A stretch of DNA of 64,000 bases, taken from contig PEAG01000008.1 in the NCBI GenBank assembly GCA_002753505.1, positions 1 to 64,000 of the forward strand. The letters are read 5' to 3'. Each line of letters begins with the position of its first letter. The stretch's first letter is position 1. Source of the stretch: Magnetococcales bacterium HCHbin5. GTDB taxonomy: Bacteria > Pseudomonadota > Magnetococcia > Magnetococcales > Magnetaquicoccaceae. Positions 16,116-25,800 of the stretch are shown in pieces. The position numbers and the translations under genes were made by a program. The notes under the pieces are model-generated. The model had not been told where the DNA came from, ran no database searches, and worked only from the letters and a program-made list of their open reading frames with translations.

Positions 16116-17126
16116 TCAGGGTTGTCGTGGGTTGAAGCCGGTGGCCTGATAGACGGCGGCAATCAACTCTTTGCCAATCCGTGCCTCCATTTGGCCATGC
16201 ACAGCCTGCATTTTTTGCTGCCAAGCCTGTTGCTGTTCCGCTGTCAGGGTGATCAACTCCGTTTTGCCACTCGCCTTGACCGCCTCCAGTGCCTGCTCAT
16301 TTTCCTGTTTGGCAATCTGGTTGGCGAAAAGGGTGGCCTCGGCCATGGCCTTCTCCAGCTGTGCGCGGATGTCAGTCGGCAGACCATCCCAGAACGGTTT
16401 GTTGACGATGACGGCATAACCCAGATAGCCATGGTTGGAGAGGGTCAAATATTTTTGCACCTCGTGCATTTTCTGGGTATAAAAGTTGGAGGGGGGGTTC
16501 TCGGTGCCATCCACGACACCGGTCTGCAACGCCTGGTATACCTCGGAAAAGGCCATGGTTTGCGGCATGGCTCCCATGGCGCGCATCTGTGCATCCAACA
16601 CCTTGGAGGATTGAATGCGCATTTTTAACCCTTGAAAATCCTCCGGGTTGCGCAGAGGCGTGTTGGCACTCATCTGTTTGAAGCCATTGTCCCAGTAGGC
16701 CAGGCCGGTGATGCCCTTGTTGGCCAACCTTTGCAGCAGGCCGGCCCCCACCGGGCCCTGGGTGACTGTGTGCAGGGCAGCATAGTCTTTGAAGATGAAG
16801 GGCAGATCGAAGAGTTCAAACTCTTTTGCCCCCAGAGGTCCAAACTTGGCCAATGAGGGTGCCAGCATCTGCACGGCTCCCATTTGCAACGCCTCCAACT
16901 CCTCCTTGTCTTTGTAGAGTTGGCTGTTGGGGTAAAGTTCAACCTTGACCCGGTTCTGGGTGTAGGCTGCTGCCAGATCGCGAAATTTTTCAGCAGCTTT
17001 GCCTTTGGGGGTATCCACCGCCACCACGTGACTGAACTTGATCAGAATCGGCTCCTCTGCCAACGCAGGTGTGAGACCGCAACAGCCCACTACGACCACC
17101 AATAACCGTGTCAGCCAACGATTCAT
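16116..17126 (-). CDS. dctP: TRAP transporter substrate-binding protein
   Basis: Periplasmic solute receptor of the TRAP system, 336 residues. A Sec signal peptide ends near ALA-EEP at residue 24. The mature protein opens with ILIKFSHVVAVDTPKG. It also has the DctP-type region GLKMRIQSSKVLDAQMRAMGA with the conserved Arg near residue 170 that usually binds a carboxylate. The later GVVDGTENPPSNFY is the other hallmark. ATTCTCC on the plus strand at 17130-17136 gives a GGAGAAT ribosome site. The 5' region abuts a 107-bp repeat that holds a promoter-like sequence pointing at this gene. Confidence 0.93.
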   Translation of the reverse strand: MNRWLTRLLVVVVGCCGLTPALAEEPILIKFSHVVAVDTPKGKAAEKFRDLAAAYTQNRVKVELYPNSQLYKDKEELEALQMGAVQMLAPSLAKFGPLGAKEFELFDLPFIFKDYAALHTVTQGPVGAGLLQRLANKGITGLAYWDNGFKQMSANTPLRNPEDFQGLKMRIQSSKVLDAQMRAMGAMPQTMAFSEVYQALQTGVVDGTENPPSNFYTQKMHEVQKYLTLSNHGYLGYAVIVNKPFWDGLPTDIRAQLEKAMAEATLFANQIAKQENEQALEAVKASGKTELITLTAEQQQAWQQKMQAVHGQMEARIGKELIAAVYQATGFNPRQP

Positions 17127-17140
17127 CTCATTCTCCTTGT

Positions 17141-17248
17141 CCGGTTGAGGCCATTCATGTCAGGTATTTATGTTGTTCGTATCTGCCTGAAAGGTCAAAC
17201 ATGCAGGCCAGCATAGTCGAGGAGCAGAGAGGGTGTAAAGGGGGGATC
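17141..17248 (+). repeat. Direct repeat, left copy, flanking the BREX island
   Basis: Begins CCGGTTGAGG and ends near GGGTGTAAAGGGGGG. It aligns along its full length with 32591-32697 in the same orientation, with scattered substitutions and one single-base gap. The most conserved part is the last 40 bases. It lies 15 bases upstream of the dctP start codon. No integrase or transposase is seen. It could be the scar of island insertion, an attachment-like site or a dispersed intergenic repeat. Confidence 0.85.
17210..17239 (-). promoter_or_regulatory. Promoter-like element inside the left repeat, toward dctP
   Basis: On the minus strand TTTACA (17239-17234), 18 bases, TATGCT (17215-17210) resembles a sigma-70 promoter. 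It reads into dctP, about 85 bases downstream. The same two boxes with the same spacing are kept in the right-hand repeat at 32659-32688, although other parts of the repeat have drifted. Confidence 0.45.
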
Positions 17249-17513
17249 GTCGGGGTACCCAGGAGCCCAGGCAGTTCTGCCCTGCGGCAGCTCCAGTCGC
17301 ATTTCCTGTGTTGACTTCCCGCGCCAACCACTCCATACCATGACGCTGGGTGGCGTTTGCTGCCATTGGATCGCATTGAGCGGGAACCAACATGAATAAG
17401 ACTCTGGAATTTTTTGGAAATATAAAATATCATGACGGACGGTTGGTGAGGCGGCCTGGTTGTCTTCGGTTATCAGTCGACCAGGTTTCGTGTTGCTCTC
17501 CAGTGAGATTGCC
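17249..17513. other. Leader region of the BREX operon
   Basis: No gene is seen. An AT-rich TATAAAATAT at 17421-17430 could be a -10 for the operon, without a good -35. TTGACT at 17311 also lacks a convincing -10 partner. No BrxR-type WYL regulator is encoded here, unlike many BREX loci. Confidence 0.4.
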
Positions 17514-18326
17514 ATGGTGACACGGAACGAACCGTCGCATATGCCCGATCCGGACGCTGTGTGGATGCGCTTTGGGTTGCGCTTGTCTGGGCGGTGCGGT
17601 GTACATACCGCCCGCACGGTAATGCTGGAGGAACTGGCCAGGCTGTTCGACCATGTTGCTGACCCCGGTGCCGACCGTGCGGCCTATGTCCGCGCCATTG
17701 AGCAGGAAAACTGTTTGGGCAAGCGGTCGGACCGCTCCCGGAAATTGACCCGAGAGCATCTGGTTACCCTGTACGGGTTGGATCCCAATATACCGCTCTT
17801 TCGGGTGCTTCGCCATCTCTGGCAACGCGATCCGGCAGGCCGCCCTCTGTTGGCCACCGTTTGCGCCTTCGCAAGGGATGCCCTGTTGCGGCAAAGTGCG
17901 CCGTACATCCTGGGGTTGCAGCCAGAAGAGCCATTCAACCGCTCGGCTTTGGAGGCGTTTTTGGATGAGCACAATCCGGGACGTTTCAGCCAAAGCACGC
18001 TGACTTCCGTGACCAGTAATCTGGCCGCCAGTTGGACCAAAGCAGGGCTTTTGCGTGGCAGTGTCAACAAATATCGCGCCACTGCCCACGCCACACCGGG
18101 AGCAACCGCCTATGCCCTGTTTCTCGGACATCTACAGGGCGCAAGAGGGGACGCGCTCTTTACCGCCGATCCGGTCAGGATCCTGGATTGTCCAGTGGAT
18201 GGTCTCTTCGCCTTGACCGAGGAGGCCAGCAGGCGCGGCTGGATGGTGTTCAATCGGGTCGGAAAGGTTGCGGAGGTCGCCTTTCCCGCTTTCCTGCAAC
18301 CCTGGGAACAGGAGTGGCTGTCATGA
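17514..18326 (+). CDS. brxA: BREX protein BrxA-like
   Basis: First gene of the BREX operon, 270 residues. BrxA proteins are small, helical and DNA-binding, and are needed for phage defence in studied type 1 systems. The assignment rests mainly on position directly before brxB and brxC. The middle, with an evenly helical stretch including SQSTLTSVTSNLAASWTKAGLL near residues 162-183, fits a winged-helix-like fold. It is longer than the roughly 200 residues of the E. coli protein. The ATG at 17514 was chosen; TTG 17460 and ATG 17541 are alternatives. It overlaps brxB by four bases. Confidence 0.65.
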   Translation: MVTRNEPSHMPDPDAVWMRFGLRLSGRCGVHTARTVMLEELARLFDHVADPGADRAAYVRAIEQENCLGKRSDRSRKLTREHLVTLYGLDPNIPLFRVLRHLWQRDPAGRPLLATVCAFARDALLRQSAPYILGLQPEEPFNRSALEAFLDEHNPGRFSQSTLTSVTSNLAASWTKAGLLRGSVNKYRATAHATPGATAYALFLGHLQGARGDALFTADPVRILDCPVDGLFALTEEASRRGWMVFNRVGKVAEVAFPAFLQPWEQEWLS

Positions 18327-18874
18327 ACCGGATCAAACGGCTGGCGGACTCTTACAACCGGCACATCATCGTCCCCTGGCGGGCGGATGCCGCCTCCCCT
18401 CAACGGGTCATCTTCTGTGTCTACCACCAGGCCGATGAACGGGCCTTGCGGGCCGGAATCGGCGAATTTGAGATCGCCACCCGCCATGCTGGCCACAATT
18501 GGTCGCTCATCAATTTGACCCATACCTTTGCCGAATGGCTCTCCGGGCAGCGGTATGCACAAAAATATTTTCAGCAACCCCACCTGCTGTCCAACCTGCT
18601 GCCACGCTACCAGGACCATATTGTGGCGCAATGCACGGCCTTCCTGAATGGTGGCGGTGGGGATCCCCATGGGGTCGTGGCGGTGTATGGCGTTGGTTCC
18701 CTGTTTGGTCTCCTGAAGGTCAAAGCGGTGGTGGACCGGTTGGCTCCCCTGGTGGCGGGGCGTCTGCTGCTTTTTTTCCCAGGAAGCCATGAAAACAACA
18801 ATTTCCGTCTGTTGGATGGTTACGATGGATGGAATTATCTGGCGGTCTGCATAACAGCCGACAAGGATGGATGA
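18323..18874 (+). CDS. brxB: BREX protein BrxB (DUF1788)
   Basis: A 183-residue DUF1788 protein, a constant member of type 1 BREX. The C-terminal stretch GRLLLFFPGSHENNNFRLLD followed by GYDGWNYLAVCI is the family's signature. VRVIF-like QRVIFCVYHQADERAL near residue 28 is also typical. It is translationally coupled to brxA and lies six bases before brxC. The biochemical role is not established; a structural part in the BREX complex is likely. Confidence 0.9.
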   Translation: MNRIKRLADSYNRHIIVPWRADAASPQRVIFCVYHQADERALRAGIGEFEIATRHAGHNWSLINLTHTFAEWLSGQRYAQKYFQQPHLLSNLLPRYQDHIVAQCTAFLNGGGGDPHGVVAVYGVGSLFGLLKVKAVVDRLAPLVAGRLLLFFPGSHENNNFRLLDGYDGWNYLAVCITADKDG

Positions 18875-18880
18875 GACAAA

Positions 18881-21800
18881 ATGCCCATGATTAACCGCGA
18901 CATTTATCTGCAAGATCCCTCGCAAAGAAAGTTGGTCAACGAAGGGGTGGCCAACGTCAACGACGACCAGACAGGCCATGCGCTGGCCGTCTTGCGCTAC
19001 GAACTGGAAACCTTTGTCTGCGAAGGTCAGTATGGCCGGGGTTTGGGCCATATTCTGGATACCTATCTGCGCAATCTCGGTCAGGCCCAGCAACCGGGGG
19101 TATGGGTCAGCGGTTTTTATGGTTCGGGCAAATCTCACTTGGTCAAAATGTTGCGGGCATTGTGGGTTGATACCCGCTTCCCGGACGGGGCCACCGCCCG
19201 TGGCATTGCCAGCCATCTCCCCTATGAGATCCTGGACCGCTTGCGAGAGCTGACCACCCAGGCCAAGCGTCTGGGTGGGCTGCATGCCGCTTCCGGGACA
19301 CTGGGGGCCGGGGCAGAAGGCAGCGTCCGTCTGGCCCTGCTGGGCATCATTTTTAAATCGGTCGGCTTGCCAGAACGCTATCCCCTGGCCCGTTTTGTCT
19401 TGTGGCTGCGCAAGGAGGGTATCTTTGACGCCGTGCGGGAACGGGTGGAACAACAGGGAGCCGACTGGCTGGAAGAGTTGGACAATCTCTATGTATCGGA
19501 CCTGCTCTATACCGCTTTGATGCAGGTCAAGCCCGGTCTGTTTGACTCTCTGGCCACCTGTGCGAATGCCATCAATAATCTGTTTCCCAGTGTGCAGGAT
19601 GTCAGCAACGATGAAATGCTCAAGGCCGTGCAGCTTGCCCTGACCCAGGGCAAACAATTCCCCTTGACACTCATCGTTCTGGATGAGGTGCAGCAGTATG
19701 TGGATGATGGCACCCGCTCCCTGGAGGTACAAGAGGTCGTGGAAACCTGTTGCAAGGGGATTGGCAGCAAGCTGCTGTTTATTGCCACGGGACAGACGGC
19801 GGTGACGGGTACCGCCAACCTCAGAAAACTGGAGGGACGGTTTACAGTCCGGGTAGAGTTGTCGGATGCGGATGTTCATGCTGTGGTGCGTCAGGTGGTT
19901 CTGGACAAAAAACTGGAGGCCCGCTCTGCCATCGATCACGTTCTGAAGGCCAACATGGGTGAAATTTCCCGCCATCTGGTGGGTTCGGGTATTGCCCATC
20001 GCCGGGAAGATATTCAACGACTGATTGCCGATTATCCCATTTTGCCGGTGCGTTGGCGTTTTTGGGAACGAACGCTGCGGGTGCTGGATCAGACCGGCAC
20101 CAAGAGCCAATTGCGCAATCAGTTGGGCATGATTCACAAAGTGATCCAGGATAACCTGGACGAACCCATCGGCCATGTCATTCCCGGTGATGCCCTCTAT
20201 TTTGATCTGGCGGCCACCCTGTTGCAGCACCGCATTCTCCCCCGCAAGGTACATGATGAGACCATGACCTGGTTCCGGGGAGGGGATTGGGAAAAACGGT
20301 TGACCGCCCGGGCCTGCGGGCTGGTTTTTCTGATCAATCGACTGTCGGGAGGCAACGAAGAGACCGGGGTCCGCGCCACCATGGAGACCATTGCCGATCT
20401 GTTGGTGGAAAATCTGGCGGATGGCAGCACTGCCCTGCGCGCCATCCTGCCCAGACTGCTGGGTCAGTGCGAATTGCTCATGCAGGTGGGCGATGAATAT
20501 CGCATTCGTACCGAAGAGAGCACGGCCTGGAACGATGAATTTTTGCGCCACTGTAGCGAATTGGCCAGCGAATCCTACCGTATTGATGCCGAACGGGGCG
20601 ACCGTTTGCGTCGCCGCCTGGGTGAACGGATCAAAAAGCTCTCCGTGCTGCACGGTGATTCCAAGGTTGAACGCAAGATTCAGCTGTTGTTTGATGCACG
20701 CCGACCAGAGGAAGAGGATCTGTTTTTGTGGGTACAAGAGGGGTGGGCGACGGACGAGGCCTCGGTACGGGCCGAGGCACGGGCTGCGGGCAATGGTTCG
20801 CCGATCCTGTTTGCCTTTGTCCCCAAACGCTCTGCGGATGATTTGCGACGTTGCCTGATCGATTACAAAGCGGCTGTGACTACCCTGGAACGGCGCGGTT
20901 TGCCCAACACTGCCGAAGGCATGGAGGCCCATGCGGCCATGGAGACGACCCGACATCAGGCCGATACCCGCATTCGTGCCCTGTTGGATGAGGCTCTGTC
21001 GGGGATGCGGATTTTTCAGGGGGGCGGCAATGAGGTGGTGGGTGAAGAGATTCAGGATGCGGTGCTGGAGGCGGCAGAACATGCGATACATCGTCTGTAT
21101 ACCCAATTTCCGGTGGGTGATCATCCCGGCTGGGGCAAGGTCTATGACAAGGCCAAAGCGGGTGCGCCTGATGCCCTGAGATCGATTGGTCATGAGGGGG
21201 AGGCGACTGGTCATGGGGTATGCAAAGCCATGCTGGTCTATCTGGGCGGTGCCAAATCGGGCAAAGAGATACGCAGCCATTTTGAAGGCAAGCCCTATGG
21301 ATGGCCCCGTGATGCCGTGGACGGGGGGTTGCAGGTGTTATTGACAGCCGGACTGGTGCGGGCTTCCGACGAATATGGCAAACCCATTCCCGCCAACCAC
21401 CTGGAACGCAATGCGATGGGCAAGACCCAGTTCCGGACGGAAGCGGTCACGGTCACCACGGCGCAACGCATCCAGGTACGTCGTTTGCTGCAAAAGGTGG
21501 GCTGTCCGGCCAAACAGGGCGAAGAATCGCTGGCTGTTCCCGCATTTCTGCAACGCTTGCAGGAGCTGGCGAACCGGGCTGGGGGCGATCCCCCCAAGCC
21601 GCCGCCTCCCGATACGACAACCTTGGCTGAGGTACGCGCCGCTTCCGACAACGCTCAGTTGATGATCCTCTACACCCATCGGGAGGAGTTGGAACACTCG
21701 GTGACCACCTGGACCGGTCTGGCAGAAAAAATGGCTCTTCGCTGGCCCGCCTGGGAAGCGGTCAAAAAGCTGTTGCACCATGCCGAGGCGTTGAAAGGTG

Positions 21801-22321
21801 TGGGGCACTACCAGATCCAGGCGGACGAGATCGCTCGTCAACGTTTGCTCTTGGAGGAACCGGATGCGGTGGCCCCTTTGGTGGCCGGGTTGAGTCAGTT
21901 GTTGCGGGAAGAGGCCAATGGACTCCTGGCCCAGCACGAAGCCCGGCATGAAGAGGGGATGGCGCGGTTGCGGCAGGATGCCCATTGGGAGCGGTTGGAG
22001 CCAAAACAGCGTCATGCCCTGCTGGCGGAGGCCAAGTTGACGGAGGCCGAACGCCCAACCCTGGATGTAGGCAGTACGGAGACGCTGCTGGCCTCTTTGG
22101 AACGCCTCCCTCTTCCCATGCTTTCGGATCGGGTGGCGGCCATGTCGCGCCGATTTGATGAGGTGCTGGAGGGGGCAGCGGGTCTGCTGGAACCGAAAGC
22201 CCATACGGTCATGCTGCCCAGAACCACCTTGACAAACGAGGCGGAACTGGAACAGTGGCTGGAACAGGTGCGTGTGCAACTCAAAACGGCCCTGGTCCAG
22301 GGACCGGTCATGATTCGCTGA
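18881..22321 (+). CDS. brxC: BREX protein BrxC (large P-loop ATPase)
   Basis: An 1146-residue ATPase, the largest conserved BREX component. Walker A is GFYGSGKS at residues 78-85 and Walker B-like LIVLDEVQQYV is near 264-274. The opening INRDIYLQDPSQRKLVNEGVA is typical of BrxC. The second half is helical, with charged stretches suggesting coiled coils. It is required for defence and host-DNA methylation control in studied systems. A long antisense frame covers it almost entirely but shows no family features. The next gene, hicB, starts 29 bases downstream. Confidence 0.93.
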   Translation: MPMINRDIYLQDPSQRKLVNEGVANVNDDQTGHALAVLRYELETFVCEGQYGRGLGHILDTYLRNLGQAQQPGVWVSGFYGSGKSHLVKMLRALWVDTRFPDGATARGIASHLPYEILDRLRELTTQAKRLGGLHAASGTLGAGAEGSVRLALLGIIFKSVGLPERYPLARFVLWLRKEGIFDAVRERVEQQGADWLEELDNLYVSDLLYTALMQVKPGLFDSLATCANAINNLFPSVQDVSNDEMLKAVQLALTQGKQFPLTLIVLDEVQQYVDDGTRSLEVQEVVETCCKGIGSKLLFIATGQTAVTGTANLRKLEGRFTVRVELSDADVHAVVRQVVLDKKLEARSAIDHVLKANMGEISRHLVGSGIAHRREDIQRLIADYPILPVRWRFWERTLRVLDQTGTKSQLRNQLGMIHKVIQDNLDEPIGHVIPGDALYFDLAATLLQHRILPRKVHDETMTWFRGGDWEKRLTARACGLVFLINRLSGGNEETGVRATMETIADLLVENLADGSTALRAILPRLLGQCELLMQVGDEYRIRTEESTAWNDEFLRHCSELASESYRIDAERGDRLRRRLGERIKKLSVLHGDSKVERKIQLLFDARRPEEEDLFLWVQEGWATDEASVRAEARAAGNGSPILFAFVPKRSADDLRRCLIDYKAAVTTLERRGLPNTAEGMEAHAAMETTRHQADTRIRALLDEALSGMRIFQGGGNEVVGEEIQDAVLEAAEHAIHRLYTQFPVGDHPGWGKVYDKAKAGAPDALRSIGHEGEATGHGVCKAMLVYLGGAKSGKEIRSHFEGKPYGWPRDAVDGGLQVLLTAGLVRASDEYGKPIPANHLERNAMGKTQFRTEAVTVTTAQRIQVRRLLQKVGCPAKQGEESLAVPAFLQRLQELANRAGGDPPKPPPPDTTTLAEVRAASDNAQLMILYTHREELEHSVTTWTGLAEKMALRWPAWEAVKKLLHHAEALKGVGHYQIQADEIARQRLLLEEPDAVAPLVAGLSQLLREEANGLLAQHEARHEEGMARLRQDAHWERLEPKQRHALLAEAKLTEAERPTLDVGSTETLLASLERLPLPMLSDRVAAMSRRFDEVLEGAAGLLEPKAHTVMLPRTTLTNEAELEQWLEQVRVQLKTALVQGPVMIR

Positions 22322-22350
22322 AGAGAAAAACAAAAGGAAAGGATGAAGAG

Positions 22351-22596
22351 ATGAATGATGTCATTCAGGTAACCGCCATCTGGGATGAAGAGGCTCGTGT
22401 GTGGGTTGCAGAGAGCGAGGATGTCCCAGGCTTGATCACCGAGGCTGGCACACTTGAACAGCTTGTCTCGAAGCTGGAGTCCATGGTGCCAGAGTTGCTG
22501 GAGTTGAACGGAATTTCTCTGGGACAGCAGGAGACCGTGCCCTTGCGGATTCTTTCCGAACGGGTCATTTCTCTTGCACATGGCCATCCGGCCTGA
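22351..22596 (+). CDS. HicB-like antitoxin (DUF1902)
   Basis: An 81-residue protein of the HicB-like/DUF1902 group. It has the partial RNase H-like fold opening with VTAIWDEEARVWVAESEDVP then GLITEAGTLEQLVSKL. It should bind and silence the HicA-like toxin encoded eight bases downstream. There is no C-terminal DNA-binding domain, so it probably does not repress its own promoter by itself. AGGAAAGGA at 22335-22343 is the ribosome site; a longer frame from 22255 runs inside brxC. It is inserted between brxC and pglX. Confidence 0.85.
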   Translation: MNDVIQVTAIWDEEARVWVAESEDVPGLITEAGTLEQLVSKLESMVPELLELNGISLGQQETVPLRILSERVISLAHGHPA

Positions 22597-22604
22597 CTCC
22601 TGGC

Positions 22605-22799
22605 ATGTCCGATTATGCCAGAGCCCTTAAGGAACTGTTGCGCCAAGCCGGGTGTGAGTTTCATCGTCCCGGCAAGGGAGATCACGAGATCTGGTTCAGT
22701 CCCATGACCCATCGTTATTTTCCAGTTGACCACAAAATTTTATCCAGACATACGGCGAATGGTGTGTTGAAGCAGGCAGGATTACCGAAAGTCTTTTGA
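22605..22799 (+). CDS. HicA-like mRNA interferase toxin
   Basis: A 64-residue HicA/YcfA-type protein with a double-stranded-RNA-binding-like fold. GKGDHEIW places the catalytic His at residue 27, and KILSRHTANGVLKQAGL is the family's C-terminal half. Active HicA toxins cut mRNA. The order is antitoxin first, toxin second. It ends 25 bases before pglX, so the pair is likely transcribed with the BREX genes and could act as an addiction module or a back-up abortive response. Confidence 0.88.
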   Translation: MSDYARALKELLRQAGCEFHRPGKGDHEIWFSPMTHRYFPVDHKILSRHTANGVLKQAGLPKVF

Positions 22800-22824
22800 T
22801 GCATGGGCAGGGAGCGTGTGGTAG

Positions 22825-25800
22825 ATGTTTGCACTGGACAGGACATGGCGCGGCAAGTTGGAACGGACGGTGAGGGAGGCTCGGCAACTGGCCGAATCTG
22901 CCGCCCGTGTCGCTCTGGGCTATCTGGGAGTGGCTGACCCGGAGGCCCCGCCGCATCTCTCCGACCATGACCGGGTGCTGCGCCGTCGGTTACGCGCCCA
23001 TGGTCGCCAATTGGGAGACGCCCTCGCAACGGCTCAGGAGATCGACCGCCTGACGGAAGAGGTGGCCTATGAGCATTGGCATCGGATGCTTTTTGCCCGT
23101 TTTCTGGCCGAAAATTCGTTGTTGATGATGCCCGACCCCCAACATCCGGTGGCGGTGACGTTGGCAGAGTGCGAGGATCTGGCCGCCGACGAAGGATTGC
23201 GCAACGGCTGGGAGGTGGCGGCCCGCTTTGCCTCCCGGATGTTGCCCCAAATATTCCGGCCCGACTCACCCATCTTCTCCCTCGATTTTCCGCCAGAATA
23301 TCAACAAAAGCTGGAACGGCTGGTGGCGGAACTTCCGCAAGAGATTTTTACGGCCTCCGATGCCTTGGGATGGGTCTATCAGTTTTGGCAGGCACAGCGG
23401 AAAGAGGCGGTCAATGCCTCCGAAATCAAGATTGGGACACGGGAGTTGCCCGCCGTGACCCAGTTGTTTACCGAAGCCTACATGGTTGCCTTTCTGCTGG
23501 ACAACAGCCTGGGGGCGTGGTGGGCCATGCGCCGGTTGACCGAACAGGATTGGAACACGGCACAGGATGAGGCGGCACTGCGTGACAAGCTGGCCCTGCC
23601 CGGCATTTCTCTGGACTATTTGCGGTTTGTGCGGGGAGAAAATGGCCGATGGCAGCCCGCCGCCGGCGCGTTTGCAAGCTGGCCAAACGCGCTGAACAAA
23701 CTCAAGATCTTGGACCCCTGTTGCGGTTCCGGCCATTTTTTGGTGGCGGTGTTTTTGATGCTGGTACCCATGCGCATGGTGTTGGAAAATCTGTCGGCCC
23801 AACAGGCCGCAGACGCGGTGCTGCGGGAGAATCTCCACGGACTGGAGATTGATGGCCGTTGTGTGGAACTGGCTGTTTTTGCCCTGGCCTTGACCGCCTG
23901 GCGGTATCCCGACGCAGGGGGCTATCGGGACTTGCCGGAGTTGCAGGTGGCCTGTTCGGGATTGTCCGTCGGGGCCTCCAGGGAGGAGTGGAAGTCGCTG
24001 GCCAATGGCAATCACAATCTGCGCATTGCCCTGGATTGGCTGCACGGAGAGTTCCAGGATGCCCCCACGTTGGGCAGTCTGCTGAACCCGGCCAAGAGCA
24101 AAACAACCCGTTTAGTGGCCTGGGATGCCTTGTCCACCGCCATGGACCAAGCCCTTGCCAAAGATCGATCCGACGAAGAACGGGAGGCCGGGATAGCCGC
24201 CCAGGGTCTTGCCAGAGCGGCACAGCTCTTGGATGGCCAATATCATTGGGTAGTGACCAATGTCCCCTACCTGACGCGGGGCAAGCAGGATGAAACCCTG
24301 CGTACCTATTGCGAACGCCACCATTCGGCGGCTAAAAATGATCTGGCCACCGTTTTTCTGGACCGTTGTCTGACATTTTGTCGGGCACAGGGAACGCTCA
24401 GCGTGGTTTTGCCTCAGAATTGGCTGTTTTTGACCTCTTATCGGAAATTCCGTGAAAAGCTGTTGAAGGATGATCAATGGCGGTTGCTGGCGCGGTTGGG
24501 ACCGGGAGCTTTCGAGACCATCAGCGGCGAGGTAGTCAAGGCCATTCTGCTTGTTCTCGATCAGGGAACAACCTATGCAGATGAACTGATGACAATGGCA
24601 GTAGCCAACACGTTTTCCGGCGTGGATGTTTCCCAGGCTCGCAATGCTATTGAGAAGGCAGAGATGTTAAGGGTTGCGAGCATTATGCGGGTGGATCAGG
24701 GGGGACAGTTGGAAAATCCAGATGCGCGGGTGGCATTGGATGTGGAAAAGATCGGAGAATTGTTAAACACCTTCTCCCATAGTCATCATGGTTTAGTTTG
24801 TGGTGATAGACTGCGAATGTGTGTCAAGTATTGGGAAATCGAAACTCGGTCAGGTATTTGGATTCCTTATTGCGGCACCGTTACTGCTAATTTACACTTC
24901 GGTGGAAAAGACACCTACCTACGCTGGTGCGATGGAACCGGCGCGATAAAAGAATTAAAGGGAGCTACTAATCTTGAAACACACGCTTGGGATAGAAAGG
25001 GATTCGTTGTCAGCGCAATGCAGGAGCTACCTGTAACTCTTTATACCGGTATGGCCTTTGACAACAACACATCTGTAATTACCGCAAACAACCCCTCCCA
25101 TCTCCCAGCCATCTGGTGCTTTTGCTCTTCAACGGAATATAATGCAGCAGTGCGGCGAATCGACCAGAAACTGAATGTTACCAACGCCACCCTGGTCAAA
25201 ATTCCATTTGACATTGATCACTGGACCCAAATCGCCCAGGAAAAATACCCCCACGGTCTACCCAAACCCTACACCGACGACCCCACCCAGTGGATTTTCC
25301 ACGGTCATCCTTGCGGTTCGGTGGTCTGGAACGAAGAGACCAAACGACTGGAAACCCCTTCCCAATGGCGGATGGATGCCCATGTCTTGCAGGTGGCGGT
25401 GGCTCGCCTGCTGGGCTATCGCTGGCCCGCCGAACGGGATCCGGCCATGGAACTGGCAGAAGAGCAACGGGCATGGGTGGAACGGTGTACCCCTCTCCTC
25501 TCTCACGCTGATGAGGATGGCATTGTTTGCATTCCAGCGGTACGCGAAAAACCGCCCGCCGAGGAGCGGTTGGTCAAACTGTTGGCCGCCGCTTATGGTG
25601 CTGATTGGAGCAACGCCCGACTCACCGAACTGCTGGCCGCTGCCGGGTGTGCGGGCAAAAGCCTGGAATCCTGGTTGCGGGAGCTCTTTTTTCTCCAGCA
25701 TTGCAAGCTGTTTCACCACCGGCCATTCGTCTGGCACATCTGGGACGGTCTGCCGGAGGGTTTTGCCGCCCTGGTCAACTATCATCAACTGGATCGCAAA

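Noticed and set aside
17180-17230. Sigma-54 promoter for dctP within the left repeat
   Set aside because: TGGC-N7-TTTG on the minus strand has the wrong -12 element, and the right-hand copy has shifted spacing.
18110-21280. A 1056-codon minus-strand frame opposite brxB/brxC
   Set aside because: It lies opposite brxA's end, brxB and much of brxC, which have clear family motifs. The antisense protein shows low-complexity GC-rich composition and no domain.
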